Source of the DNA: Mytilus californianus
Lineage: Eukaryota; Mollusca; Bivalvia; Mytilida; Mytilidae
NCBI RefSeq assembly: GCF_021869535.1
Contig: NW_026262734.1
Span: 95,547,285 to 95,611,284 of the forward strand
Length of the DNA stretch: 64,000 nt
Reading direction: 5' to 3'
The notes under the pieces were generated by a model. The model was not told the origin of the DNA. It was given only the letters and a program-made list of their open reading frames with translations, and did not search any database. This document shows, piece by piece, positions 34,701 through 49,700 of this stretch (positions within the stretch are counted from its first letter, which is position 1; each line of letters begins with the position of its first letter). The position numbers were made by a program, and so were the translations under genes.

Positions 34701-37700
34701 TTTTATAAATGGAAAAATTGCTAAATTTGCTGTTTCCACTATCTAGCTTTAGTTTGCCTCAACCAAATGTTATAAAACGTATACACAGTGCTTATTACCA
34801 CCAAACACAGACATGTTTGAACTTTGGTGAGGGTCACTTTCGCGGTTCTTGAGTTTTGTTCCTTTGTTAATAGCAGAATTTGACGTATTTATTAGCGGGG
34901 GCATGGACACATTCTTTATTTATTTAAATTTTTAACTTTGAGTATATGAACAATTAGCCATTAAAAGAAATGTAATGTGCTTTTCAGATGAACAAGATTC
35001 TGTGGATACATCCTCATCTCAAAGAGGTAGTGGTAAGTTTTGTGATTAAAATAGATAACAAGCCACCTGAGTAAGGCTTATAGCAATAAATAGAAAAAAC
35101 AGTTTTTGCAGATGGCAACCAATGACATTCACTGGATTACAGGATCCTGATTTGGGACAGGCACATTAAAAATGTGGCAATGTTTAACATGTTTGTGAGT
35201 GCTTAACTCTCCTCCTATCTTGCTGTAACCTTAAAAAGATATAACAAACTCTTAACAATCAGTTGAAAAGAATCATCATATCAGTACTAACCTCAAAACT
35301 TTTTTCTCTCATTGCTACCTAATTACCTGTAAAATTAATCTCTATTCCCAGGATTCACATTCATCCAACAGAATAATATTTACCATGTTTACCTGTACAT
35401 TAAATAATAAAAAAGTGGAGAGATTTTATTACACCAAAAATGTTGATTGCAGAAATGTGCCATATCATATTATGTTGTTATATATTGTTGAACCTGTCTT
35501 GATCCTCTTCATCAAAATGAAATCCTAAGTAAATTTAAAAAAAAAGTTGGTGTACAAATATATTTACTTGTTATTCAGTTTAAAACAAATGTATTGATTT
35601 TTTCCAGAAGACCTGGATTCAACAGATCTATTTGTGACAGGAGCAGAATGGGGTAAGTTTTGTCCCACCTACAATGAATGTCACTAAACTGAAGCTAAGG
35701 CATGCTGATATCGTAATCGGTTGTTGGGGCATCAACAGTTGTGAAAATTTGCAGTAAGTCTATTTAAGGGGAACCACTAAAGGTAAGTCAATGATATCTG
35801 ATACGCAGTTTTATTGCATTGGCATATATCATTTCCCTGGAGATTATTTGGAGTGTCATCCCCAGTTATACTACTGCTAAAATTTACTTTAAAACTTTTG
35901 CACAGTATATATATGTAAGTTTGTAATTAGACACATTTATATACTGAAATATTCTAAAATATCAAAATTATTATGAGAATGGGTTATTAATTGTCTCTGA
36001 ATATTATAAAAGGATACCGTTTCATCTTCAGAGTATGCAAGAAAGTTCATTAGTTTTTTTTATTCTTCCACCTATATACTGTACTTGCACATTAAGTACT
36101 ACCTTTATATTAGGAAATATTTTGTTCTAAATTTTTTCCCTCATTGTACTGTATTCTGGATGTCCATTATTTTATTTTGCCAAATGTACAGATTTTGTTA
36201 ATGTGTTGTCATTCAAATAACAACATTTTTATTATACTACAGAAATTACACACAAGAGGGATATATCTCTATGTCAACAGTTTATATAAGATAAATGATT
36301 ACAACAAACATTCAAGAGAATGTTGGATATCTATTTTTGTAAAGGGCAATTCATGAACAAGTTTTTAAATTTAAAGGATAACACCTACAATTTTTAAATT
36401 GAGATATTTTTTAGTTATCTTTAAAAGTCAACACAGAAGGCTTTATTTTCTCTGATGAAGAAATTACTTTTTTTTTAAATTTTCATTCACAAATAATTGC
36501 CTAACAGTAATACAAATTAATTGAAACTAAACAATAGAAAGTATTTTCCTTTAGAGTCATTACAGGGATTATGTGTAGGGTAGGAAAGTGCTAAGAATAA
36601 ATTGTATGCAATTTTTATTTTGTAGGAACATTCATAATTTCAAATATCATCAAGCACATTATTGTATCTAACAAACAATTTTAAGCATGATTATTGTAAA
36701 CCAGATATTCTGTATTTCCAAGCTTTCAAAGTTTGTTTAAAGCCAAAGTGGTTTTCAATAATGATTTTTAATGCTTGTTCTGTAGATTGATAACAATGAT
36801 TTACTGTTGTTCTATTTTAGCAGCTACCACTTCGTTTCCTGGATCTACAAGTTTTACAACTAATGGTATGTAAGACAATTAATGGAAATCAAGGATAACT
36901 TTGTTTTAAGGTTCCTGTCATAGATATAAGAAGATTGGTATGAGTGCCAATGAGACAACTCTCCATCCAAGTCAAAATTTATAAAAGTAAACCATTATAG
37001 GTCAAAGTACGGTCTTCAACACGGAGCCTTGGCTCACACCGAACAGCAAGCTATAATTGGCCCCAAAAATTACTAGTGTAAAACCATTCAAACGGGAAAA
37101 CCAACGGTCTAATCTATATAAAAAACGAGAAACAAGAAACACTTATGAACCACATCAACAAACGACAACTACTGAACATCAGATTCCTGACTTTGGACAG
37201 GTGCAAACAATTGCAGCGGGTTTAAACGTTTTAATGGTACCAAACTTTCACCCTTATCTGAAACAATAGTATATACACTTAACTGTATCCTAGGTACACC
37301 TTTTTACACCCTTTAGGAACTTCTGAAATGACAAAACAATAGTTAATTTTTTTTCAGTATTTACACAGTTCAATACAGTTTGCAATGTTTTCAAAGTCTG
37401 CTATATTACAATGTATATTTCACTCATATTTTTCAACAAATCTGACTACGTAAGTTGAAATTTTACACGAAGAAGAATGTTTTGTTCTAGGAAATCCTTC
37501 TATTTATGATCAATTTTTTCCTTCACTATACAGTATATTAACATTAATTTAGAGTACCCAGTATCAAATATAATCTTTTTGTATGTGATCAAGTTTTCGT
37601 GTGTGAAATGTTCTGTTTATTACATTTTTGAATATTAAAGACAGAGTAACGATTTCTTTGCTGAAAAGTGGGATTTTTAAACCTTATATTTTATTACTTA

Positions 37701-40700
37701 CATAGTCATCACTTTTTGGTAAACATTATTTATAGTGATTATGATTTTTGTCTCACCTGGACATAGGTATTGCTTTCCAGTGGAGTAGGCGGATGTTAAG
37801 TTTTCTGCTTAGAACTGCTTTTGATATTTTATGTAAAGTTGCATTGATTGATTTAACTATTAGTACATAACAGTTTGACGACTATTTGGATGCCCTGCCC
37901 CCTAGGTCATGGGCCCTGACTTTTTTTTACACTCCTACCTAGGAGTGTACTCCGGTATTTGGAAGAAGAAGACTTTCAATTAATAAGCAATTTTCAATGT
38001 TAAGTTTTCTGCTTAAGTAAGTTTGATAGGAACTACTTCTGAAAGATCAATGTTATTATGTAATTGTTGCATTACTATCAGTACACATCAGTTTGACGAC
38101 TATTTCGAGGCCCTGCCCCCTAGGTCATGGCCAAGTGACTTTCAATTTATAAGCAAGTTTCAATGTTAAGTTTTCTGCTTTAGTCAGTTTGATAGGAATT
38201 ACTTTAGATACATCAATGATATTTTATTAATTCAATTAATTATCAATTTTCAATGTTAAGTTTTCTGCTTTAGTTAAGTTGATAGGAAGTACTTGTGAAA
38301 AATCAATGATATTTTGTATAAAGTTGCATGTCTGTCAGTACATATCAGTTTGACAACTATTTTGAGGCCCTGCCCCTTAGTTCATGGTCCAACGATTTTG
38401 AATTAATTAGCAATTTTCAATTTTAAGTTTTCTTGTTAAGTCAGTTTGATAGGAACTACTTGTGATAAATCAATGATATTTTGTATAAAGTTGCATTACT
38501 ATCAGTACATAGTTAATTGATGACTATTTTGAGGCCCTGCCCCCTAGGTCATGGTTCAGCGATATTAATTAATTAGCAATGTTGCTGTCCATCAGATTGT
38601 CTTTTTCAAATGTTCTGTGGACAGGCAAGATGCAATGTTATTTCATTTTAATAAAAACATTTTTATTATACACTTTATTATAATTGCAGGTATCAAAAGT
38701 TCCCTAGATACACCATTTTCAATGAAACTTAGTGGTAAGTCTTGTAAAATTATTCTTGCATGATTTATGCAAGATTCAGTTTTAAAAAAAATTACAGTTG
38801 CACACCTATGGTTTTCTGTCCATTTGTTAGTAAACTATTTTTTGGCACATTAAAACGAACTTTAAACATGTTTGATATGAAATTGAAAAGATTAAAGGAC
38901 AATTCTAATATGACGTGCTTCTTTTGCTTTGTAAACAACACCGTAATAAAATTCTCAATATATCTATACTTAGCGCAGACTCAGAGATGTGCATATTGGT
39001 GGCTGTTACTATTTACCTCCCACGTAAATCCACATGTATCGTAACCTTTGTGCAAACACTATGTCCATTTCGTTGTGTTCAAAATGAAATTGAAAAATAA
39101 ACTACAGAACAGTTATTCCTATTCTAACACTACAAACCAGTAAAAGTCTGAAATGGCCTATATCTGTACTCGACTGTACTGATTTTTACTCGACCAGTCT
39201 GAATTGGTCTGAAATTTACTTGATAATACTCGACTGTAGTCTGAACCATACTTAACAGTCTGAACTTGTACTCGACCCTTACTCGACCAGTACTTAACCA
39301 TTTTATACGTGTCTGAACCATGCTCGACCTAGTCTGAACCATGCTCGACCTAGTCTGAACCATACTCGACCTAGTCTGAACCATACTCGACCTAGTCTGA
39401 ACCGTACTCGACCAAGTCTTAACCAACCTAGACCTATTTTTTGTATCTATCTATTGTATTTCATCAATTTAGGAGCTGTTTTTAACAACAACTATTTCCC
39501 CTGGCTAGAAATTTGAACAACAATTTGAAATTAAAAATTTATTCAATATAGCATTGAAACCAAAATTTCACAATAAACATAATATAACTTCATCACCATA
39601 TTCATCAACACTTATATACATACATATATTTCACCTTTAAAATAAAAATAAAACAAGCTGATCAAATAATCTCAAAACTGAATTGTGACTTATATTTTCA
39701 ATGTTATTTTTTTTGAATGTTTCAGATATATTTTATGGTTACTGGACAATTTTCACCATTAACTTAAGCCTCGTATATAATGGTGTCAGTTGAGTTTAGT
39801 TAATAATGCAGTGAACATTTTTTTTATTAAAATATATATAAAATAGCATATAAAGCAACTTAATAAATTTAAAAAATGACACCTTTGTTTTGTTAAACCA
39901 AGAATTTAATATAATCATGATAATAGAACTTCCATAGTAATCCTGTGATAAACTTTTAAAAAAGGAAATGTGTTCCAAAGTTACAGTAAAAATTTATTTC
40001 AATTACATTTAAATAATTTTTGTCAAAATTAAAGACATGGCATACAAGAAGCACTTTAATAAGGTTTAATTACCTCAGTACATGTGTGTTTTACAGGTAA
40101 AAAGAAAGCCCTATTTTTCTTAAACTCGTGTATTACTTATCTAATGAATTCAAAAGGCCTTGCGATTTAAGTTTCACAAGATGTTGCAATTTTGAATGAA
40201 TGTTATTTAGAATTTAATACTCTCTGACCAGGTGTGATTTTTTTCATGAGTTTGCCCCAAGCAGGAGGTATTACTTTATACTTCACCACTAATCAGAAGA
40301 ACAATTTTATTAATTTCTTTAATTTTTATCCCTTTTTGATATATTGTATATAATATATCCCAAATTATAATAAAAGATATATTTCTAAAATAAGGTTAAA
40401 CAATTTCAGTGATTTTGTTGGCTGTTGTTACCTCATTAAAAAGATAATTATATAACTATTGTACATTTTTTGTATGTAACCATGAAACCTATATATGTAG
40501 TTTTTATCTAGAAAAAAAACACATGCAAAACAAGAAGCACCTTAATAAGGTTTAATTACCCTCAGTATATGTGTGATTTTTAGGTAAAAGAAAATCTTTT
40601 TTTAACAAAACTCTTAAACTTTAAAAATTTAATATAATTAAATTATTATATAAGATAATTTGATTTAACTATCTCTATTCGATAAATCTGAGAATCATGT

Positions 40701-43700
40701 AAGAATGTAAAAATCTGTTTTTATAATATATCTTTATTTTATTGTGGCTGTTGTCATGTCAGTTAAAAAGAAATTTATTTTAACAGTTAAAATTTAGAAA
40801 AAGTAGAGGTTATTTGGTCAAATATGGTTCAGACTGGTCGAGTATTGTTCAGACCTTTGGTCGAGTATGGTTTAGACTGAAAAAAATAGGTCGAGTACAG
40901 GTCGAGAATGAGTTAAGACTGTTTCAGACTGGTCGAGTAATAGTTCAGACTATTTTCACTGGCAAAGATAAGGGTAAAGTACAAATCAGTACAGTCGAGT
41001 ATGGTTAAGACTAGGGTCGAGTAAAGTCGAGTAAATTTCAGACCAATTCAGTATAATAAATAGTAGCCAAAGAAAAAAAAAAATGTTGGGTTAAGAATTA
41101 TGAGAATTGAACACATTTTTCTAGTTGTTATTTAAGAAATAATTCATGTAAGACTTAGATTTATTTGAAATTTGTAGCTTTTATCTTACAGGGGGATAAA
41201 ATAGAACAGCCATACACACAGCAATCTTACCTTCACTTCAGTTTTTAAATTACCGTATTTGTCCTATTAGAATCGAAGTAATTCATGGAAGCCATAGATT
41301 TGTTGGACATTTACACATGGCCTGGGCCGTGATATTTGTAAATTTTATCCCTTTAAAACACAGGATAAAATTCGAATATCACGGCCCAGGACATGTGTAA
41401 ATGTCCAACAAATCTATGGCTTCCATGAATTATTTCTTAATCAGCACCAATTATTAAAACTAACAATACATTAAACTAACAAGTTTTAGGTAGGGTAATA
41501 TATAAGGGGAGAGATCTGTTTGCGCCAAAAATGCGTCCTTTTGTGCCACAACTTTTTTTATCCAATGCTACGTTTGTGCCACCTGTTTTAAAATTATATA
41601 GTTTCATTTGCGCCAAAAATAAAATATACGATTGCGCCAATTAAAAGAAAAATGACTTCCCTCCTTCTTTATCCGGGCTTGGGACCGGCAGTTTTCACTA
41701 GCGGAGTTAAAGTCATTTTAAGTCATTTAATGGAATACTTTAAAACATAAAACTATGTACAGTCGGACATCATATATATTTGATTAAGAAGTTAAAGGCT
41801 GGAATTTGTAACTCATTACACATACAAAGTCTCTGCGGCTGAGTTCTCCTTCTGCATATTTCATGTACTTTTGAACGGCCAAGGTTTCGTTTTCTGATAC
41901 ATGTCTAGTTCTAACTGCTAGTGCATGCGTACTTCGCAATTTAATGTATGTTGTAGCTTGACACTTTACTATATTGTCCAAAAACACAAATATGGAAGGA
42001 TGGGATGAATAAAAGAGTTCATTATAATTCTTGTGGAATGCCTCTGCTCCATTATTAGTACGTCTTGCGGTAGATGGGGTTTCGGCCCGTTATGGATGGT
42101 GGGAACAAAGCACTGTCATCAACATATGTGGCTAAAACATAATCAGCAAACACTCCTATTTTCTTGTCTTTTGGCAAATCTTCAGCGAAGCAATCACCTA
42201 CTTCATCTGGATTCAGAAAGGCTAATCCAAAGAAAAAAAAATTATTGCCTGCCCTCTCAGTCATGGCTCATTGATTTTGAAACTTTTGCATAGTTTGCTT
42301 ATTAAAGTTTGTTATTCGTCTAATTTACTGGGAACCACTTATGGCAAGACTTTGGTATGCAGTTGTTTTAACATTGGGTTATCTCATTTCAACTAAGCAT
42401 GCTAAGATAAAATGGCATTGCACCTTCAGTCATGGTTCATTGACTTTGAATGTTTTGCATAGTTTAAAAGTTAAGTATTGCTATCTTAATTTCAACATTT
42501 GCATTATTTTTAATGTCATATCCACCTTTTTCTGCCTGCATTTGGAAAACTTGGTATTACCACACTAAACTCTTGATTAAGTCAGTGTTGTGCATAGATG
42601 CCTAGGAGTGACACATACTTTGGAAGGTCACTATTTTCTTCATTGTAAAAGAATAATTTGAAATGACAGTTTTATAAATTTTCACCTACAAAGTTGAATG
42701 ATATTTTTTTAGGGTTTTTACATCATATGGCTGATTTAGATGCTGTTATAAGAGCAGAGTCTGGACTTTTCTTGATTGAAGAAGAAGAGGTAGAAACAAA
42801 GCCAGAAAATCTGATGAGTTATACTGATGTATTGTTGTGTCCTGAAACACAAACTTCAGCAAAGACATACTTTAGTAAAGATGCATGGCAGCTTGTTTTA
42901 AATACTCTCAAAGTATTAGAAGGTAACCAGTCTGAATATCAATAATATGGCATTGACATCTTCCCTTGGTACTGATTTTTCCAATAATATAAAAAAGGTT
43001 AGATCTATGTGGTTGAAAATATATTGAAAGGTACAAAAGGGCAGTCAAAAAACCATGAATCAAAGAACATTGAAAAAAAAGATAGAATATGACAGTGACT
43101 GTCAGTTCTAGTTTCAACCAAGATATTAAACAGACCTATGTTTCTGGGATCTCCTTGACTTGAGCAGGTTTAGCTCTTGAGAATCTCATGTGAAATGTAA
43201 GCAATGTTATTCATGACGGAAACATTAAATAGCAAATATCAGAGCATGATGCAGATATTTGCAATTTCAAGACTTATTTAAATGACTGTGGGTTTTTTTC
43301 AATGATTTTATACTATAGTGTTTTTGAAAAAAAACTTTGCACTTAAAGTAATTTCATTGCTGTTTTTATGTTTTAGATATGTATTTTGTTAACACTCAGA
43401 AGAAATATGATATGATTTCTCCATCTCAGACAAGAAAAGGCAAAGCTTTAATAGGACCAGCTAAAGGTTAGATCGTACAAAAATTAGTTTTGAAAAGAAA
43501 TATAAATACCTTCTGGGGTATTCAAAGTTTAAGAGACCACAAAAATAAAAATATAAGTATTTGATTTTTCAAGAACAAAGTATAAACCTTTTCATCAAAT
43601 CAATTATGTGACTATGAAAAAAATCATTTTAGTAAGCTCATTCTGATCAGATATATCATGTTCTGGAGGGGTATTTGCCAAAAAAAAAAGTACCCCAGAA

Positions 43701-46700
43701 GATAAGATTTCCTGAGCCACTAGGGTATCAAGACTGATATTTTCCACAAGAACCCCTCCTGATATTTCTGTTTAATTACACCAAATATTAATAGAGATGG
43801 GAAAGTGAAACATTTGATATTTATTTCCATTATTCTTTCTCTTCAAGCTTTTAGCAAAAACAACCACAATTAATAAAGCAAGCAATTGATCAAGCATCTC
43901 TGTGAAGGGGAAAAAGGAGTAAAATTTTGGCAAAAACCACGGTAGAGATGGTAAAAAAGGCATATCCATGTGTATGTACCCCGTCATGTTGAGATGTAAA
44001 TGATATTCATCTTATGAAAAGAAAATACAAGATATCAAAATTGGGGATACACAATGACTGTTAAATCATTAGTATTGTCAAAATGAACAATTTTACCTTA
44101 CTGGTTAATAAGATAATATTTCAACTGGTTAACCAAACGCCAGTCTTGTATACACTGATCACTTAATTAATGGTACCATGTATCGAAGTTTATCATGACA
44201 AAATTATAAGATTTGACTTTGAGCCGGTTTCTGATGGTTTAAAGCAAAAACATGTTTGTCAGGCCATGGACCTTAGAGCAAATTGATTTTATTTCTTATA
44301 AGATGATTTGTATATAAAAATGAAATGGTGGTATGATTGCCAAGAAGACAAATATCAACCAGAGATCAATTTACATAGATGTTAGCAACTATAGCCATAC
44401 AGTAAGCTTTAAAAGGCCCTAACAATACAAAATGTAAAACAAAGCAAACAGGAAAACCAATGGCCTGATTGATGTTTAAAACAAGAAACCATGATTTAGA
44501 ATGTTACTGGGACAATCAGTATATTCTAACTTCATTTCAAGAACGTCATTGTGATTGAAATATGACCAAGCTTTGGCTGATTGAGGTGGTATTTTCAAAT
44601 GTTCATCCACATAAAAGTAAAGACAATGTGAAATGATGAACTATAAGCAAGACATGACAAGACAAGACTTTATTTAAGTCTCACCCCTTAATTTTATAAA
44701 ACATGCAAATAGTTAATAAAACAGTCATAAAACATGCAAGAGCCACTCTAAAAAGAGTTATAAGAGCTAACAATTCTTCTGACAGTTAATTAGTGAACCA
44801 GTTTTTGTTGTCAACACTAGTAATTATACATGATGTAAATGGAAAATTCATGTATGATTCTTGTTAACAACATTTGTAGCAGTAAAAAAAATAATTATAA
44901 AATTTTACTTTTTATACTTTACCATTGAAATAAGTATCAAACAGTTTATAAATTTATTGTAGGAAGAATATTTAAAAAGTGTTCAAAAAGGAAATCAGAC
45001 CAGATTAATTCAGGTAATTAATTCTTACAAGAAGAAAAAAAAGGAAAGATCAAATACTTAACTGTCCTTCCTTGGTTGAAAGGTCATTTTGGGTATTGCC
45101 ATTGATTTGGTGTCAGTTCTTTATTGGATCTGTCAGACATCCACTTCCTGTTTGCAGATACTTTGAACATTTCAAATTTAAGAATGAATTTCAAAAATTT
45201 TCATTACTTATTTCTCCAGTACAGCTAAAAAGAACTCATTCATATAGTTTGAGTGCTTTTCAGATCTATCAAACACCTTTTTCTTGTTTTCCATTACTTT
45301 GAATAATGAGTGGGGTATGCTTAGCAAAATGTAGGGTGCAGTCTTGCTTTCTTAATTTCTACCGATATATTTACACAACAGTATAATACACGAAACCTTT
45401 CTGTGAATTAGATAAGTTTTTTTATAATACCAATCTTTTTTTTTTTATGGATCAGCAAGTCATTAGCAAGACATGTGTTAAATTAGTTGTTGGGTAAGGT
45501 TACCATATTGTTATTATATTTTTCACTTGTATCAGAATATTTGGATCACTATGAGCTACATTTATTAGATGAGTTAGCAATGTCAAGTTACATCTGAAGT
45601 ATTTGGTGCTAATATACTTTTTTTAGAATCTATAGTATTTCAAGTGAGCCCCCTAATGGTTTAACTAGTCAGTTTCTTCAGTACAGTCTCCTTAAACCAT
45701 TCAAATTAATTACTTTATAGGAAAAAGAAATGTATATTCCTTCACAAGTGAAGACAGTTCTCCATTAAAAGCAATGGAAGGTGAGTGAGTATATAAATGT
45801 TATAAATTAACTTTTTTTTTTTAGAAAAATAATATTTAGCTCACTTTACTAATAGAGACAAGCAAGTTAATACTATGACTTATTCTTATATCCATTGTTC
45901 CTTGTCCTTAAGACCCCCCAAACAATTGTTGAACCATTTGGAAATCTGAAGCCCAATTTTTTCTGTAGTTGTCCTGTTTTATAGTTATGTAGAATGTAAC
46001 CAAATTTATCAAACGCACACAGGTTTATTACACAGGTATGAAGGTAAATTATGACCTATTTGTAGGAAAAACAGATAAAAAATCCTTACAACTGACGAGA
46101 GATCTCCATTTAAAGCAACAGATGATAGGTATATTTTTTTATTTTAGTTTGTATATGTATGGTTCTGTGCTGTCCTAGACATAACTATGTGTCCAGCCTA
46201 CTTCAAAAGGAACTTTAAAAAGAAATTATATTTGGCACGTCAGATACTAAATTTAAGTTTAGTTTAGGACATAGTGATCCTAGATTCTGTCATTGGCATC
46301 ATCAACATTAAGGTTCAGTCTGTGGTTGAAGTCTTTTTAGAAATCAAAAACTTTGTCAAACCTTTATGAAATTTTATGAAATTTCGAAAGAAGGTTGTTT
46401 ATGACCAAAAGACAGTATCCAGATGAAAATTTTGAAAATATGTATTTTCATTTTTCTGTATTTTACTGATAAATGGACTTTGTTTTTTTTTTTTACAGTA
46501 AACAAGTAGACAAAGTCTGGGGTTAAAGTTTGTTACACATCAATTACTTTGTCAAACCTTCATAGAATTTTATGAAACTTTGGCAGAAACTTTTTTAAGA
46601 TTAAGAGATAATGTCTAAAACAAACTTTTGAAAATATATTTTTTTCCACTTTTAGTATTTTTCTGACAGATGGACTTAGTTTTTTTACAGTTAACATTTA

Positions 46701-49700
46701 CAGACAGTCATAAAATTATTTTGACATGATATAAAAATTTGTAAACCTTCATGGATTGATATGAAACTTGGACAGAAGCTAATCTTCAAGACCAAGAAAT
46801 AGCATCTAAAATAAAAGTTTGATTTTTTTTTAAATTCTGTATTTTACTGATAAATGGACTCATTTGCTGATAAATGGACTCACTTTTTAAGTCAACATTA
46901 TACTTTTATATTGACTGCAGCAATCACAGGTGAGTGGTAGGGTTCCACGTAGAACCTTTAGGAATTTTGTTAATTTCATTACAAAAGAAACAAAAAGTGA
47001 AAGTTGGAAATGATAATAAAATGGAATGCAGCAGCTGAGTTGTTTGAGTGTGTACTTTGTAAATATGGAACTAAACTCCAAATTCACTGACAGTTTTTGG
47101 TGTTACATAATGTAATTATCAATTTAAAAATATTGACTGGCAATCATCTGACAATTTCTTTGACACCTTTATTGCCAGTGAATAGGTACATAAGCGCTAA
47201 TGTAAACAAACTTCCATCTTCTCAGGTTTTAGCGTAAGTACATAATTCATTTTTCGATTCTATCAGGTTTTACCAGTAAGGGAAGCAATGAATTAAGAAG
47301 GAAGTCAATTTCCAATTAAAAAAACATTCGCAAGTAGCGCGTCTTCTGATTCATTTAACAGCAAGTGACAATTTCAAAATATTGGGAGATTTTGTCTCCT
47401 GAGCTTGAGACAGGCACTAAGCGGGAGATTCCCAGAAATTTTGGCCCTCCAAGATTGGGAGCGTTGACACCTATGAGTAGGTAATCAACAAAGGTGATAT
47501 TGATGTAATGGTTCACCTATTAAACAACCAAAATTATCTATCCTGTTTTTTTTACATGCTGAGGTATCTATGTTGTAAAGATTCGAAAAACATTTGGTTT
47601 AGATTGCTTGATTGATGAGGTTAATTTTATTTTTATAATTTTCCAGGGGTAAATGAGCAGACATCTCCAGAACTTTTAGATGGGAATGCAGAAAAAGGTA
47701 AATAAACTTATGTTGTTATGTTATTGATTATATGGACTACAGTTTTACTTATTACATTATTCTTTGTAGTGTCATTTATTATTACATTCTTTTTAGCTCA
47801 CTAAGCCTAAAGAGCAAATATAAGCTTTTCTCATCCTTTTTTTGTCCAGTTTCTGTTATCATCAATGAGAACAAAACTCAGGCACAAATACCCCAGAAAT
47901 AGGTAGAGGTCAACATAGTTTTCAGCAATAACTAGTACAATATGTCAAGCTCTAAATCATCCAAAATGTGAATAAATGTAACAGACTACCACCAATGTGG
48001 TACCTGACCTGGGACAGACAAGTACACATGTTGTGAATTTAAGCTAGTTATACGTGTTAAAAAACAAACTCATCAAAGATACTAGGCTTTTAGTTTGATA
48101 TGCCAGATGTGGTGTTGTCCACATAAGACTCATTAGTGTGGCTAAAACAGTTGGAAGGCTTAATCAACAAGGAAGTTGAAGATCTTTGAAAACCAAATAA
48201 TCTAAAAAAAATTGTGCCAAATAAGGCTAAGGACATCTGTGCCTTGGGAAGATAAAACCTTAGTATCAAATTGATATTTTATGAACAATAAATTTTGAGG
48301 AAAATGTCCAAAAGTCTCAATCACATAATTATCGCCCTTTGATTTTTGTTGTCTACAAATGCAGTCCCTAGTGTGGACAGTGTATTACTTGCAAATATTT
48401 GTAATACACCATCTTAATTTATTTATGTGTTATGCAACAAATAACAAGTAGGGGCTGAAACTACACTGTCAAAAAATTTGGGCCAAGCATTTTAAGCTAT
48501 AAGTGATTTGGTCCTATTTAAAAAGGTCAAAAACGAGTAGTTTTAAAGCTGTAATATTGATTTCAGGAACCCCTTAACTTAAAATTATCCATATTTAGAG
48601 TAAAAGTAGATTAAGGTTTCTATTTGATATAGTTTGTCCTAAGAGTAGTACACTACACTGTAAACAAAATTTTTTGAGATAGAGTTGGTGAGATTTATTT
48701 AATTTGCATTTATTGTTCCAAAGAAATGCGCTACAAAATTAATTGTGTTATTGGGCCATAAGAGGTTAACTTCTTTGCTTCCTACAGTCCATCCTTGCAT
48801 CCTAACCTAACTCATTGCAATTGTATTTTTTCCAGAACTTGATTTAAATAGTATTTGTAAACTTTAGGGTCTTGACTCATTTTTGGATCCATGTTTATCT
48901 ACTTCCTCTTTATTACATACATTTCCATTGCATTTTTTTCATCCACTACTGGTCGAGAACTAGTTACAGTCACTTACCAGTTACCATCACTTTGCGTTTT
49001 ATGTAATAACAGATTGATGTGTTGCTTAAATACAGCATACTGCTATTACATGTATCTTCATAAAAATACTCTTAATTTATTTTTAAAAAAACTTAGTTTT
49101 GTTTGATCCAATCAAGACTTGGAAATCTTAAATTTTTGTTCTTTTACCATGTTTGGGAAGATACGCGTGTGGGGACATGATGTGATCACTTTATGGCACC
49201 CTCAATTTTAGAAAACTGACCGTTTTCAGATAAAGTAATAACTAGCTTACCTTGGACATAAAATTTCCTTCAAAGGAATAAAAACGTTTAATTAACTTTA
49301 GAAATCAATTTCTATGATACCCTTCAATGCAGTGTAACTTGTTGATTTCAGGTGACATAAATTCGAGGTCAGTTCAGATTGAGCAAAATTCATAGGAATT
49401 CAGAATTTATCGACGGAATGACGATATTGTTGGTTATTTTGACAAACCTCCATCTCTGTTTGCCTCAACACAACAAAATATGACAATGATTTTCTAATTA
49501 ATAGGAAAATTTTATAATTTATGAACTAGATTCATAAGTGAAGGCAACTGGTTCATGTACCGATAAAATATCACCCAAAAATCAGCACACTAGCAACCAG
49601 CTTTTTGCTGTATATAAGAGGAAATAAGGAACGAGTCCATGGCCTTGGACCTAGCTTTTGGTAATCCTTTTTTTATGTTAAAGAATATTTTGAAAAGTAT

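Noticed and set aside
37057..37269. 70-codon plus-strand frame starting MAPKITSVKPF
   Set aside because: It lies wholly in the minus-orientation family C repeat.
39130..39426. 98-codon minus frame with a seven-residue repeat (MVQTRSS)
   Set aside because: It is translation of the 21-bp subrepeats of the foldback element end.
42033..42293. 86-codon plus-strand frame
   Set aside because: It is antisense to the MULE transposase fragment, whose minus-strand frames have a clear family signature.
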